From: Enhydrobacter sp.
GTDB taxonomy: Bacteria; Pseudomonadota; Alphaproteobacteria; Reyranellales; Reyranellaceae
Reading direction: 5' to 3'
Assembly (NCBI GenBank): GCA_025808875.1
Contig: CP075528.1
Coordinates: 1,116,001 to 1,180,000, forward strand
Length of the DNA stretch: 64,000 bases
Below are positions 29,158-37,735 of this stretch, piece after piece. Below the pieces are notes generated by a model. It did no database searches. It was given only the letters and a program-made list of their open reading frames with translations, and had not been told where the DNA came from. The translations under genes and the position numbers were made by a program. Numbering within the stretch: position 1 is the stretch's first letter; each line of letters starts with the position of its first letter.

Positions 29158-30176
29158 TCATCTCCGGCAGGGCGAGCGTGGGAATGCCTTCCGGTTTCGT
29201 CAGTGTCGGCCGCGCGGGTCTTCCAGAGCGAGAACAAGACGCCGCCCGCGATAAGGGACAGGGTCACGCCAAGCGAGATCGCGGGGTCGAGCTTACCGAC
29301 GATCTGGTTCCAGAAAATCTTGACGCCGATGAAGACGAGCACGATGGCGAGCGCGTATTTCAGATACTCGAAGCGGTGCACCATGGCGGCCAGGGCGAAA
29401 TAGAGGGCGCGCAGCCCGAGGATCGCCATGATATTGGCCGTGTACACGATGTAGGTGTCCGTCGTAATGGCGAAGATCGCCGGCACCGAGTCGACCGCGA
29501 ATACCAGATCGGCGATGTTGATCATGACCAGCGCCAGAAACAGGGGCGTCGCAAAGCGCGCGAGCTTGCCTGTCTTCGGGTCTGGTTTGCGGACGAAGAA
29601 ATGCGAACCGTGCAACTCTGCCGACACCCGCATACGCTTGGACAGAAAGCGCACGATCGGGTTCTTCGACACGTCTTTTTCGCCCTCGCCGACGACGAGG
29701 ATCTTGATCCCCGTGGCGATCAGAAAGACAGCGAAGATATAGAGCACCCACTCGTACTGCTGCACGAGGGCTGCACCGAGCCCGATCATGATGCCGCGCA
29801 AGACCAGCACCGCGATGATCCCCCACAGCAGAGCCCGGTACTGATACTTGGCGGGAATGGCGAAATAACTGAAAATCAGCGAGATGACGAAGACGTTGTC
29901 GATCGAAAGCGCCTTCTCCAGAGCGTAGCCCGTGAAGTACTCCATGCCCGAGGTCGGGCCCATGGACCACCACAGCCAAGCACCGAACACGAGCGCGACA
30001 GCGATGTAGAACACCGATAGCTTCAGGCTTTCCGCGACACCGAGCTCTTTATCCTTCTTGTGAAGAATGCCGAGGTCGAAGGCGAGCAGCGCGCCGACCA
30101 CGAAGAGGAAGGCGAGCCATAGCCAGACAGACTTGCCGAGGAAATCGCTGGTCAGGAAATCGGCGAGCAGTTCCAT
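29154..30176 (-). CDS. TerC/Alx-family membrane protein
   Basis: A 340-residue polytopic protein with about nine membrane segments. The conserved acidic motifs ALEKALSIDNVFVISLIFSY and INIADLVFAVDSVPAIFAIT carry the membrane-embedded Asp residues of the TerC family, linked to manganese export and tellurite or envelope metal stress. The polar C-terminus has a His-rich end. The leader of 198 nt to the usp gene contains a small hairpin (30195-30214) but no riboswitch I can recognise. Confidence 0.92.
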   Translation of the reverse strand: MELLADFLTSDFLGKSVWLWLAFLFVVGALLAFDLGILHKKDKELGVAESLKLSVFYIAVALVFGAWLWWSMGPTSGMEYFTGYALEKALSIDNVFVISLIFSYFAIPAKYQYRALLWGIIAVLVLRGIMIGLGAALVQQYEWVLYIFAVFLIATGIKILVVGEGEKDVSKNPIVRFLSKRMRVSAELHGSHFFVRKPDPKTGKLARFATPLFLALVMINIADLVFAVDSVPAIFAITTDTYIVYTANIMAILGLRALYFALAAMVHRFEYLKYALAIVLVFIGVKIFWNQIVGKLDPAISLGVTLSLIAGGVLFSLWKTRAADTDETGRHSHARPAGDD

Positions 30177-30374
30177 GCGTAATCCTTACTATTCGGGTGT
30201 TTGAGAGCACCCGTTGAATGCGTTACGGGCTCCCTATTGCGCCATGCTCGAACGCCAGCGGGACCCGGGGCCTTCGGGAGCGTTTTAGACGTTAGCGAGC
30301 GGGCCAATTGCGATAGCGCCGATGGCTCTTGTTCGGGTTGTCGCTCGCCGATGCACTGCCGTATGTGCTCCATC

Positions 30375-31223
30375 TCAATGTGAGAGGAACACTGGCAGCG
30401 GTGGGTTCGCGACGATGGTCTTCGTCGCGCCACCCAGGATGAAGTCGCGCAGGCGGGAGTGCCCGTAGGCACCCATTACGAGCAGGTCGAGGTCGTGCGC
30501 GGTTGCATACTCTTCGAGAGCCTGGCCGATTGTCCGGCCGGCGGCGTCTTCCTCCTCCAAGACAGCCTCGATCCCATGACAGGCGAGATGCTCCGCGAGT
30601 TCCCCTCCCGAGCTTGTCGTATCGGGCACCTTCTTCTGTGTGATCGTCACCACCCGCACGGTCTTGGCGCGCTGAAGGAGCGGGAGGGCATCCGCCACGG
30701 CTCGTGCCGCGGGCCGGCTGAAGTCCCAAGCCACTCCAACGACATCGAGGGAAAAGAACTGCTGCTTTTTGGGCGTTTCCGGGAAGACAATCGTCGGTCG
30801 CCCAGAGCCGAGTATCACGCACTTGGCGACTTGCTGCTGTAGGTCCGCGTGCTTGCCGATCGGGACCATCGTGACATCGTGCATCCTGGCGCGTGCAGTC
30901 ACGATGTCCGGGAGCTGCACCGTGGTGCATGACACGATGATCTGCTGGTGTGTGAGGCCACGCTTCGTCGCCATGCTTTCGAACGCACCGATCAGATTCT
31001 GGGCATGCGCCACGCTCCTCCGCCGCGCCGCCGCAATCATGCCCGAGATGTCGAGCAACATGTCCGCAACTATGTTGCTGGCTAGCGGGATCTCGACCTT
31101 GAAAGTCAGCGCCGAGATGCGCGCGCCTAACGCCGCGGAGAAGTCGACCGCTTGCTCGACGGCCGCAACCGGGGTCGGATCGGGATAGCTGCTCACGTGA
31201 AGCAGGGCGTCGTTGAAAGCCAT
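30375..31223 (-). CDS. Universal stress protein, copy 1
   Basis: A 282-residue tandem Usp protein. The C-terminal domain has the nucleotide-loop pattern VMGAYGHSRLRDFILGGATK; the N-terminal domain lacks a clear loop. Very similar in length and sequence to the second copy at 36811-37659 (same start MAF.DALL and same end). ATG at 31223 chosen by that alignment; the frame extends to 31424 without conservation. Confidence 0.9.
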   Translation of the reverse strand: MAFNDALLHVSSYPDPTPVAAVEQAVDFSAALGARISALTFKVEIPLASNIVADMLLDISGMIAAARRRSVAHAQNLIGAFESMATKRGLTHQQIIVSCTTVQLPDIVTARARMHDVTMVPIGKHADLQQQVAKCVILGSGRPTIVFPETPKKQQFFSLDVVGVAWDFSRPAARAVADALPLLQRAKTVRVVTITQKKVPDTTSSGGELAEHLACHGIEAVLEEEDAAGRTIGQALEEYATAHDLDLLVMGAYGHSRLRDFILGGATKTIVANPPLPVFLSH

Positions 31224-31640
31224 TCTCTCCAATCCCAGCTTGGTCCGGATGGTTCGGGACGGCATCGCCCTCTTGTGCCGTCGTTGTTCGTCAGTCCGCA
31301 CGGCGCCTGTTCCTCCCCGTCCGTTTGCCTGTACCTTTGCCGAGCGCAGAGCTGCTTGGTGACGTCGGGGAACGAAGCCGCTGCTCGATTTCAATGGCTG
31401 AAGGCTCCGACGCGGTCTGGCCAACGATGCCGCGGTCGGGAAGCCGATCCGCCGGTTTCACGACGATCGTATTGCCGATCGCCGTGATCCAGTCGGCGTG
31501 CAAGCACCATCGGTCGGCCCCTGTCAGGCGTCTGAACAACGATCATCAATCCTCCATCCACCCAGATTCTTGAGCATGTGCGGAATGTGGGCTTGATTGA
31601 TCGTCAAAAAAAGCAGATTAATAATAGTGCTTTGATCGAG
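31224..31640. other. Intergenic region upstream of usp copy 1
   Basis: No gene I can support. The right part (about 31540-31640) aligns with the hpf/nhaR-like intergenic promoter at 40255-40380, including a degenerate LysR-type box TTGATTGATCGTCAA at 31593-31607. The left part has only short frames. Confidence 0.5.
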
Positions 31641-31654
31641 AAAAACTGCGGATC

Positions 31655-31845
31655 GGAGTACAAGCAGCCACACTACGCTGGACGGTCACGAACCAGCATC
31701 GAGCGCGCTGCCGAGCAGCTGCGTCTCGCCCGCAGACCATCAGAACGGAACACTCAAGGAAGCCTTCGGAACAGCGCCATTCCGCCGCGCGGGGCGCGTG
31801 CCGACTGGAGCTGTCCCGCGGCGGGACAATTGACTGTGTCCGACG
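31655..31845 (+). pseudogene. Decayed N-terminal remnant of a NhaR-like LysR gene
   Basis: The DNA runs parallel to the start of the intact LysR gene at 40378 onward: TACAAGCAGC, then GCTGCCGAGCAGCTGCGTCT, CGCAGACCATCAG, and GGGACAATTGACTGTGTCCG match segments in the same order. Small indels break the frame and similarity ends after the helix-turn-helix region. It is a dead duplicate. Confidence 0.72.
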
Positions 31846-32153
31846 CAAGTGCTCTCACGGCATCCTTCTGAACGCTCAAGGGCCGAAAAGCCTTACGCTA
31901 GCTGCGCAATCTCAAGCAGACCGCGGAGCGGCTGGCTGGTGTTATGCGGCGACCATACCGCGCTGAACGGAACTGGTTTCGGTTCATCGGTTCATCGGTT
32001 CATCGTGCAGTGGCACGAATCCAACGCCGGGAAAAGGAACTGAGCTAGTGGCTTCACCGGAAAAGGGTGATGCCATATTGACCTTATCAGGCCGCGATTT
32101 TCCGATCGTGAGATCGCCCTTCACCGATCAACATCCTTTCCAAGCGTCCCGGC
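31846..32153. other. Non-coding stretch
   Basis: About 310 nt between the LysR remnant and the PilZ gene. I see no gene or RNA here; GGTTCATC is repeated three times in tandem near 31980-32003. Confidence 0.5.
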
Positions 32154-32453
32154 TTACACCCGAGTGACACCAATTCGCTTCCCGCGGCGCCAAATAACTC
32201 GATAGTCGGCCTTTATGCCGGCATCTTCGACCAGCAACTCGAACTGGTCAGGAATCCCAACAGGCGAGTCGATTTCGAGGCATGCGCCAGCGTCGGAGAT
32301 GTTCCGAACAATGCAGTTAAAGACCGAAGATTGCTGATTGAAGATGATCTTGCCGGAGAACAGCGTTCGGCGGCGGGGCGCATCTCGACGCTCCTCGGCA
32401 GGAGTGGCGGCTGCATCTAAATTTTCGTTCGACCGATTCATCGCCAGCCTCAA
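32154..32453 (-). CDS. PilZ-domain protein
   Basis: A 99-residue single PilZ domain, a c-di-GMP receptor type. The binding motif RRDAPRRR (about residues 22-29) and NISDAGACLEI (about 51-61) correspond to the RxxxR and (D/N)xSxxG signatures. Start may be ATG 32453 or 32441. Located downstream of the FixJ-type regulator on the same strand, with an operator-like palindrome 88 nt upstream. Confidence 0.85.
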   Translation of the reverse strand: MRLAMNRSNENLDAAATPAEERRDAPRRRTLFSGKIIFNQQSSVFNCIVRNISDAGACLEIDSPVGIPDQFELLVEDAGIKADYRVIWRRGKRIGVTRV

Positions 32454-32540
32454 ACAACGCTGGGAGAATCTTACAGTTGCTGCGACCTATCGCTTCTTAA
32501 GAACCACGCCCGCATGCCGTGTGCATTCGCATCGCAGGAA

Positions 32541-32554
32541 TATACCAAAGTATA
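32541..32554. promoter_or_regulatory. Palindrome TATAC-N4-GTATA, copy 1
   Basis: TATACCAAAGTATA, a perfect 5-bp dyad with a 4-nt spacer, lies between the FixJ-type gene stop and the PilZ gene. Its reverse complement differs by one base from the core of the site at 36526-36539. It looks like an operator; the protein is unknown, and the neighbouring FixJ-type regulator is the obvious candidate. Confidence 0.5.
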
Positions 32555-32556
32555 CT

Positions 32557-33222
32557 CTAGAGTTTGAGGTCCAACGCCTCACTCTCAGTTCCGTGGATGC
32601 GCTCGGCGAAACGCACGAGGTCGGCAAGCGAATCCGCGCCCATTTTCCGCATCACCTGACCCCGCCGCACCTTGACCGTGATCTCGCTGACCTCAAGCTT
32701 TCCAGCGATTTGCTTGTTCAATAGACCTTTAACGACGAGGTCCATGACTTCGCGCTCGCCATCCGAGAGGCTGGCATAGCGCCGGCGCAGTTCCTCCTTG
32801 ACGCCACTCTCCTGCCGTCGGGCCCGATCGCGAGTAATACTCTGCTGGATTGCATCGAGCAGGTCTTGCTCCCGAAAGGGTTTGGTCAAGAACTCGACCG
32901 CCCCTGCCTTCATGGCCCTCACGGACATCGGGATGTCGCCGTGCGCTGTAATGAAAACGACAGGGATATGAATGCAAAGCGACCCCATCTCTTCCTGGAA
33001 ATCCAGCCCACTCAGTCCCGGCATGCGCACGTCAAGCACGATGCAGGCAGGGGCATCAGGTCGCTCGCTGCGCACGAAATCCTGAGTCGATGCGAACAGC
33101 ATTGAGCGCAAACCGACCGAAGCCAGCAGGTCTTCAAGGGAGTCACGGACGGATTTGTCATCGTCGATGACGTAGACAATCGGCCGGTCTTTCTCGCTAT
33201 CTGTTGTCATCGACAGTGTCAT
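32557..33222 (-). CDS. FixJ/NarL-type response regulator
   Basis: A 221-residue response regulator: receiver domain with acidic pocket VIDDD, phospho-acceptor Asp64 (IVLDVRMPG) and Lys in FLTKPF, then a LuxR-type HTH (about 160-215, LSDGEREVMDLVVKGLLNKQ). The FixJ-like linker places it with FixJ/TodT/StyR regulators. Starts inside the kinase stop (4-nt overlap), so it is the cognate partner. The HTH has VRRGQVMRKM instead of the usual VHRxxVMxKM, a small family variation. Confidence 0.92.
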   Translation of the reverse strand: MTLSMTTDSEKDRPIVYVIDDDKSVRDSLEDLLASVGLRSMLFASTQDFVRSERPDAPACIVLDVRMPGLSGLDFQEEMGSLCIHIPVVFITAHGDIPMSVRAMKAGAVEFLTKPFREQDLLDAIQQSITRDRARRQESGVKEELRRRYASLSDGEREVMDLVVKGLLNKQIAGKLEVSEITVKVRRGQVMRKMGADSLADLVRFAERIHGTESEALDLKL

Positions 33223-34286
33223 ACACCAAGCTTATGTCCCCGCAGGGTGAAATGAAATTCTGCCCCACCGCCCGACCTTGGGCCGGCCCAAATCCGTCCA
33301 CCATGCGCTTCGACGATCGAACGGCTGACCGCAAGTCCGATTCCCATCCCATCCGATTTCGTGCTGTGGAATGCGTCAAATACCCCCTCGGCCTCGTCGA
33401 GCGCTATGCCGCAACCGTTGTCCGCGATCGAGAACTCGACGAACCGGCCATCATTGGAAGACAGCTCTATTGTAATTTCGCGCCGCTCTGGCGGCGTCTT
33501 CGCCATAGCCTCCATCGCGTTCAGGATGATGTTGAGCAACACCTGCTGAATTTGAATGCCGTCCGCAAAGACCAGGGGCAAATCCTTCGCAACATGGGTG
33601 CGGATGACGATGTGATTCTGGTCCAACTCGCCTCGGCTGAGCGCGATGGTCTCGTTAACGATCGCAGCGGCGTTTAGCCACTCGGCCTTCGGTTCGACGC
33701 GCTTCGCGAGGCTGCGTACACGTTCGACTACGCTGCTAGCACGATTCGCATCGCCAATTATCCGTTCAAGCGCCTGCCGCGCCTTGCTGAGATTGGGCGG
33801 CTCCGCCGCCAGCCAACGCAAGCCTGCGTTCCCGCTATTTATGACGCCTGTCAGGGGTTGATTGATCTCGTGCGCGATGGACGCGGTCAGCTCACCAAGA
33901 GAGTTGACGCGAGCAAGCCGAACGAGTTGCGCACGAGCTTCATGCTCGGCAAGGATCGCCGACGATTTCGTCAAAGCTAGATATGTGGTGCCGACGATGG
34001 CGCCGATGCTCAGCGCGCAGTTTATCACGCCCGCTTCATAGGCCCCGGATCGGGTGAACATGAAGCTCGCCAGCGTCAGGACAACGCAACTCGCAGCAAC
34101 GACAAGGACGCTGCGCGCTCGCAGGAAACCGGCCGCAATGAGAACGACCGCGACATAGAACACCGCGACGGCGATCTCCAGATCGGTGATCGTGTCCGCG
34201 ATGAAGACGACCACCATCAGGCCGAGCATCAGCACCCACCGCAGAGCGGTGCCTGTCCCCGCCAGGCGCTGGTGTCTTCCCATCAA
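33219..34286 (-). CDS. Membrane sensor histidine kinase
   Basis: A 355-residue kinase with four to five membrane segments in residues 15-105, no obvious periplasmic domain, then HisKA with His139 in SIAHEINQPLTGVI, N-box NIILNAMEAM, and G-box DNGCGI and GMGIGLAVSRSI. No PAS domain is seen, unlike FixL, so the signal is probably sensed by the membrane bundle. Paired with the downstream FixJ-type regulator. Confidence 0.92.
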   Translation of the reverse strand: MMGRHQRLAGTGTALRWVLMLGLMVVVFIADTITDLEIAVAVFYVAVVLIAAGFLRARSVLVVAASCVVLTLASFMFTRSGAYEAGVINCALSIGAIVGTTYLALTKSSAILAEHEARAQLVRLARVNSLGELTASIAHEINQPLTGVINSGNAGLRWLAAEPPNLSKARQALERIIGDANRASSVVERVRSLAKRVEPKAEWLNAAAIVNETIALSRGELDQNHIVIRTHVAKDLPLVFADGIQIQQVLLNIILNAMEAMAKTPPERREITIELSSNDGRFVEFSIADNGCGIALDEAEGVFDAFHSTKSDGMGIGLAVSRSIVEAHGGRIWAGPRSGGGAEFHFTLRGHKLGV

Positions 34287-34433
34287 GGGCTCGTTCCTTC
34301 CATATGCGTAAGGCCCCCGCCGAAACTACTTCTGAGCTTCGGCTTTATACATGCTTTCTCCCGATCACTCGACGGCGGAGAGACGCCAGCGGGCCGCCGT
34401 GACCAACGGTTCAAGGCTGAGGCGGCCGACGAT

Positions 34434-34790
34434 CTACTCGAGCATGCGATCCTGGCGGCTGTCCGCTCGCACCGAGGCCGTCACCTCGACGCGACTACTG
34501 TCCTCGATGTTGCTGCTTTCGAGGTCGCGAATATAGAGCGTCGAGCCGAGGTCTCGCAGGAGAAGAGCGCGGACGTGGGCCTCGGCTTCACCGTGACAGA
34601 TGATCGAGATTTCATAGGCTGCATCCGCATCACTCATGGAAATGGGACGCCGCCCGATCATAGTGACCAGCGGACGCAAGACGAGATTCACGCCGATAAC
34701 GAAAACGGTCGCGATCATTGCCTGGGGATAGAAGCCTGCGCCGCGCAGGACGCCGACGGCGGCCGAGCTTCTGCCGCTCTGCGCCGAAAG
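34434..34790 (-). pseudogene. C-terminal remnant of an MgtC/SapB-family gene
   Basis: The minus-strand frame reads SAAVGVLRGAGFYPQAMIAT then VNLVLRPLVTMIGRRPISMS and a C-terminal ACT-like part (HGEAEAHVRALLLRDLG). This matches the last membrane helix and cytoplasmic domain of MgtC proteins. The N-terminal about 100 residues with the acidic membrane motif are absent; the upstream frame runs into corA without homology. It is a truncated gene next to an intact corA. Confidence 0.7.
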
Positions 34791-34841
34791 AAGCGTCGGC
34801 CCCGTCGGAAAGGTCGCGCTGCTGCGCTTATGACGTCACCG

Positions 34842-35768
34842 TCATCTCAGCCAGCCCTTCCGTCGGATGTAGATGAGCGGCAGAAGCGCGGCCGCCAGCG
34901 TCATGGCAATGGTCACGGTGAAGCCCCACCGCCACGAGAGTTCCGGCATGACCGCGAAATTCATGCCGTAGAAGGTCGCAACGAGAGTTGGCGGTAGGAA
35001 TACGGCAGTGATGATCGTGAACACCTTGACGATCTGGTTTTGCTTGACACCCAGCGATGTCATGACCGACTGTTGGAGATAACGCGCCTTCTCGTGTTCA
35101 AACGTCGCGTGTTCCTTCACGCCCTGGATGTCGGCCTGCAGATTTTCGATCTCGGCGCGTGACTCGGTGTCCCGAGTGCCAACCTCGGTTTTGAGGTAGC
35201 GAGCGCACCGGGCCAAGTCCAGTTGGGACTCCTGAACACGCGCGATCAATTCCTCGACCTCATTCAGCCGCTGCATCGTCTCGTAGACATCGCTGACGCC
35301 GATCTCGCGTCCCTTTTCATCCCGTCCGCCGGTCAGGCGCAGGATGTCGTCATTCATCGACTCCAATGAAATACTGACCGCCTCGACGACCTGATCCGAT
35401 GCCAGATTCATGGCGCGGAGGATCGCGCGCATCGCGTCCTTTCCGCTCTTGGCGATGTCAGGACTGCTCGCAAGCCGCTGCGCAAAGCGATCCAGCGGCG
35501 CAAGTTTTCGGGCCGGTTCAAGCGTAATGAGGGGACCGTCGCCAAGCGCGAAGATCACCGTCTCAGCGTGGAACTCGTCGCCAAGCCGCAGGGTCAGAGT
35601 GACGGGCAGGTAGTAGTACAGATCGTCTTCGGACAGCTCTTCCGTCGCAGCAGGGAAATTGGCCTTCCAATGTCGACGCGCGGCAGCGACCGCATCTTTG
35701 TCGTCAGCCGACAGGCGAACCCAAACCTTTTCCGCGACGGTGGTTTCCACTTGTTCCATCGTGACCAT
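34842..35768 (-). CDS. corA: CorA-family magnesium/cobalt transporter
   Basis: A 308-residue CorA protein: soluble alpha/beta N-terminal domain, long coiled stalk helix (about 190-250, rich in EHEKARYLQQS-type heptads) and two C-terminal membrane helices with the pore motif YGMNF near residue 267. The C-terminus is basic (IRRKGWLR), as expected. Start is either 35768 or the ATG at 35759 (MEQVETT). Confidence 0.93.
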   Translation of the reverse strand: MVTMEQVETTVAEKVWVRLSADDKDAVAAARRHWKANFPAATEELSEDDLYYYLPVTLTLRLGDEFHAETVIFALGDGPLITLEPARKLAPLDRFAQRLASSPDIAKSGKDAMRAILRAMNLASDQVVEAVSISLESMNDDILRLTGGRDEKGREIGVSDVYETMQRLNEVEELIARVQESQLDLARCARYLKTEVGTRDTESRAEIENLQADIQGVKEHATFEHEKARYLQQSVMTSLGVKQNQIVKVFTIITAVFLPPTLVATFYGMNFAVMPELSWRWGFTVTIAMTLAAALLPLIYIRRKGWLR

Positions 35769-35819
35769 AACTTAGACCTTCTCTCATTATCTTGCGGTGC
35801 TCTGTTCGCGCTCCTTCAA

Positions 35820-36035
35820 CTATTTTCCGGTTGTCGAGAAATGCTGATGCGACGGTGACGACGACGATGTTGTCGTTTCCTGGCCCGCCGGCTGAAAATG
35901 ATGGACAGCGAGCAGCGCCCCACAAATCAGCAGATAAAGCGCGACGGTCGAAATAATAACCTCACGCTCCAGCGTCGGAGCAATCCTGTTATTTCCACCA
36001 TTCTTAGTGATACGATCCATCTTCGTAATCAGCAT
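35820..36035 (-). CDS. Small single-pass membrane protein
   Basis: A 71-residue protein with one membrane helix (about residues 28-45, ISTVALYLLICGALLAVHH) and a polar Ser/Thr-rich tail. No family recognised. Position just upstream of corA on the same strand suggests a possible link. ATG at 36035 or 36020. Confidence 0.5.
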   Translation of the reverse strand: MLITKMDRITKNGGNNRIAPTLEREVIISTVALYLLICGALLAVHHFQPAGQETTTSSSSPSHQHFSTTGK

Positions 36036-36810
36036 GACAATCCTCTATATGTTTTGGCGTGAGCAAACTCCGCAGGGCCGTGCGCCCTCCGTCGTGTCGG
36101 CTCAGTTGGCGATCAATATTCGGGAGAGGGCGCCCGACGATCCGGGAGCGTTGCGTCTGAAGCTCCCCGGAAAAACATGTGCAACGGGCGGCCTCGATGA
36201 CGATTGAAACCCCCGGAGCGTCAGGGCGACGCCTGATGCTTCATCGCTGACGCGGCATATGTTGGGGTAGCGCGCGCAATAAGTGCTCATGACTCACCTC
36301 GTGTCAGCCGCCTTGGCTGTCACGAGCGAGCCATGCGTCTAGGCTCGGCCGGACGGCCTCAGCGGCGTGTGCTGTCGACTACTGTCGCTAGGCATCAGTT
36401 TGGTCCCAGACTTGCCCAAGCGCGCCTCAGCGCGCTGGACGGTGTGGCGGCTGTGTAAACTGCCAACGTCGGCAATGCCAGGGCGCGTGAGGAAAGCCAC
36501 GCCAGCCGAAGGTATCGCGTCGATATACTTTCGTATATCATAGGAGTTGTTTCGGCCGTTGCTCTCAGAATTCCCGCGCGGTTCATCTGGTAAACTGCGT
36601 GTATCAGGCCGAGTTGCTGCCAACCCGTGTCGCGCGGCAAGTCGTCCTCGACGCACCAGCGACATTCAATGCGACCCGTAGCAGGATTGACGTGCCAGTG
36701 TGAATGCGGCCGGGGCGCAAGCTGCCGATCCAGTACTTCCTATAGCCGTTGATGATCATTGGCGTTGTCGTCCTGGCTCTCCGCCGTCGCGCAGCAGTCG
36801 ACGCGGCACC
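36036..36810. other. Long intergenic region with one palindrome
   Basis: About 775 nt with no gene I can support; frames on both strands are short or of low-complexity composition. The only structured element I see is the TATAC-N4-GTATA palindrome at 36526-36539. Possibly decayed coding DNA. Confidence 0.5.
36524..36540. promoter_or_regulatory. Palindrome TATAC-N4-GTATA, copy 2
   Basis: GATATACTTTCGTATATC (about 36523-36540) is a perfect 7-bp dyad with the same 4-nt spacer as the site at 32541. The core TATACTTTCGTATA differs by one base from the reverse complement of that site. Such conservation 4 kb apart suggests one regulator binding both. Confidence 0.5.
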
Positions 36811-37659
36811 TCAATGCGACAGGAGCACCGGCAACGATGGGTAGGCGATGATGGTCTTCGTCGCGCCGCCCAGGATGAATTGGCGCAGGCGGGAGTGCCC
36901 GTAGGCCCCCATCACGAGCAGGTCGATTGCATGCGCGGTCGTATACTCTTTGAGAGCTTGCCCGATCGTCCGCCCGGCGGCCTCTTCCTCCTCTAGGACA
37001 ACCTCGATGCCATGAAAGGCGAGATGCTTCGCCAGGTCCGCACTTGAGTGGTTCGTATCAATCGTCTTTTCCTGTGTGATCGTCACCACCCGCACCGTCT
37101 TGGCGCGCTCCAGGATCGGGAGGGCATCGGCCACCGCCCGTGCCGCCGCCCGGCTGAAATCCCAAGCCACTCCGACGACGTCGAAAGACAAGGAACCACT
37201 GCGTTCTGGTACTTCGGGGAGGATAATCGTGGGGCGTCCAGAGCCGAATATCACGCTCTCGGCGACATATTGCTGAAGCGTCGCCTGCTCGCCGATCGGG
37301 ATCATCGTGATATCGTGCATCCTGGCATGTTCGGTCACGATGGCCGCCAGCTGCGAGGTCGTGCACGACTCGACGATCTGCTCGTGTGGAACGCCGCGCT
37401 TCGTCGCCATGCTTTTGAACGTGCTGATCAGACTCTGGGCATTGGCCGCGCTTTTCTGCCGCTCGGCCGCAACCATTCCCGGGATGTCGAGCAGCGTATT
37501 CGCAAGCACGTTACCGGCGGTCGGAATCTCTATTTTGAAAGTGAGCGCTGAGATGCGCGCGTCCAGCGCCCCGGCGAAGACGACAGCTTGCTCGATTGCC
37601 GCGGCCGACGTCGGCTCCGGATAGCTGCTCAACTGGAGCAAGGCGTCCTTGAAAGCCAT
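36811..37659 (-). CDS. Universal stress protein, copy 2
   Basis: A 282-residue paralog of the protein at 30375-31223, with identical architecture. It shares a C-terminal loop VMGAYGHSRLRQFILGGATK and the central VVGVAWDFSRAAARAVADAL. The two are clearly diverged, so the duplication is not recent. Lies directly downstream of htpX on the same strand (76 nt). Confidence 0.9.
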   Translation of the reverse strand: MAFKDALLQLSSYPEPTSAAAIEQAVVFAGALDARISALTFKIEIPTAGNVLANTLLDIPGMVAAERQKSAANAQSLISTFKSMATKRGVPHEQIVESCTTSQLAAIVTEHARMHDITMIPIGEQATLQQYVAESVIFGSGRPTIILPEVPERSGSLSFDVVGVAWDFSRAAARAVADALPILERAKTVRVVTITQEKTIDTNHSSADLAKHLAFHGIEVVLEEEEAAGRTIGQALKEYTTAHAIDLLVMGAYGHSRLRQFILGGATKTIIAYPSLPVLLSH

Positions 37660-37735
37660 TCTTTTTATCTCCTCAATTGATCTGCTGCTTCACATTGACC
37701 GCATCACACGGCTCACCTTGCGTCCGCTTTCATCT

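Noticed and set aside
30177..30374. Possible manganese (yybP-ykoY) riboswitch in the terC leader
   Set aside because: The leader has a hairpin CGGGTG/CACCCG, but I could not find the conserved internal loops of the riboswitch, so no claim is made.
31291..31539. Minus-strand frame of 82 residues with a readable middle (CLHADWITAIGNTIVVKPAD)
   Set aside because: It starts only at a TTG without ribosome site, its end is low-complexity, and the region aligns in part with a duplicated promoter. I could not assign a family.
32541..32554. FNR/CRP-type half sites near the PilZ gene and at 40303
   Set aside because: The dyad at 40303 has a 5-nt, not 4-nt, spacer for FNR and fits a LysR T-N11-A box better. 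The 32541 site lacks TTGAT or TGTGA arms.
36339..36665. Minus-strand frames of about 80-108 residues in the 36-kb gap
   Set aside because: Composition is not protein-like, there is no domain and there are competing frames on the same strand; treated as non-coding.
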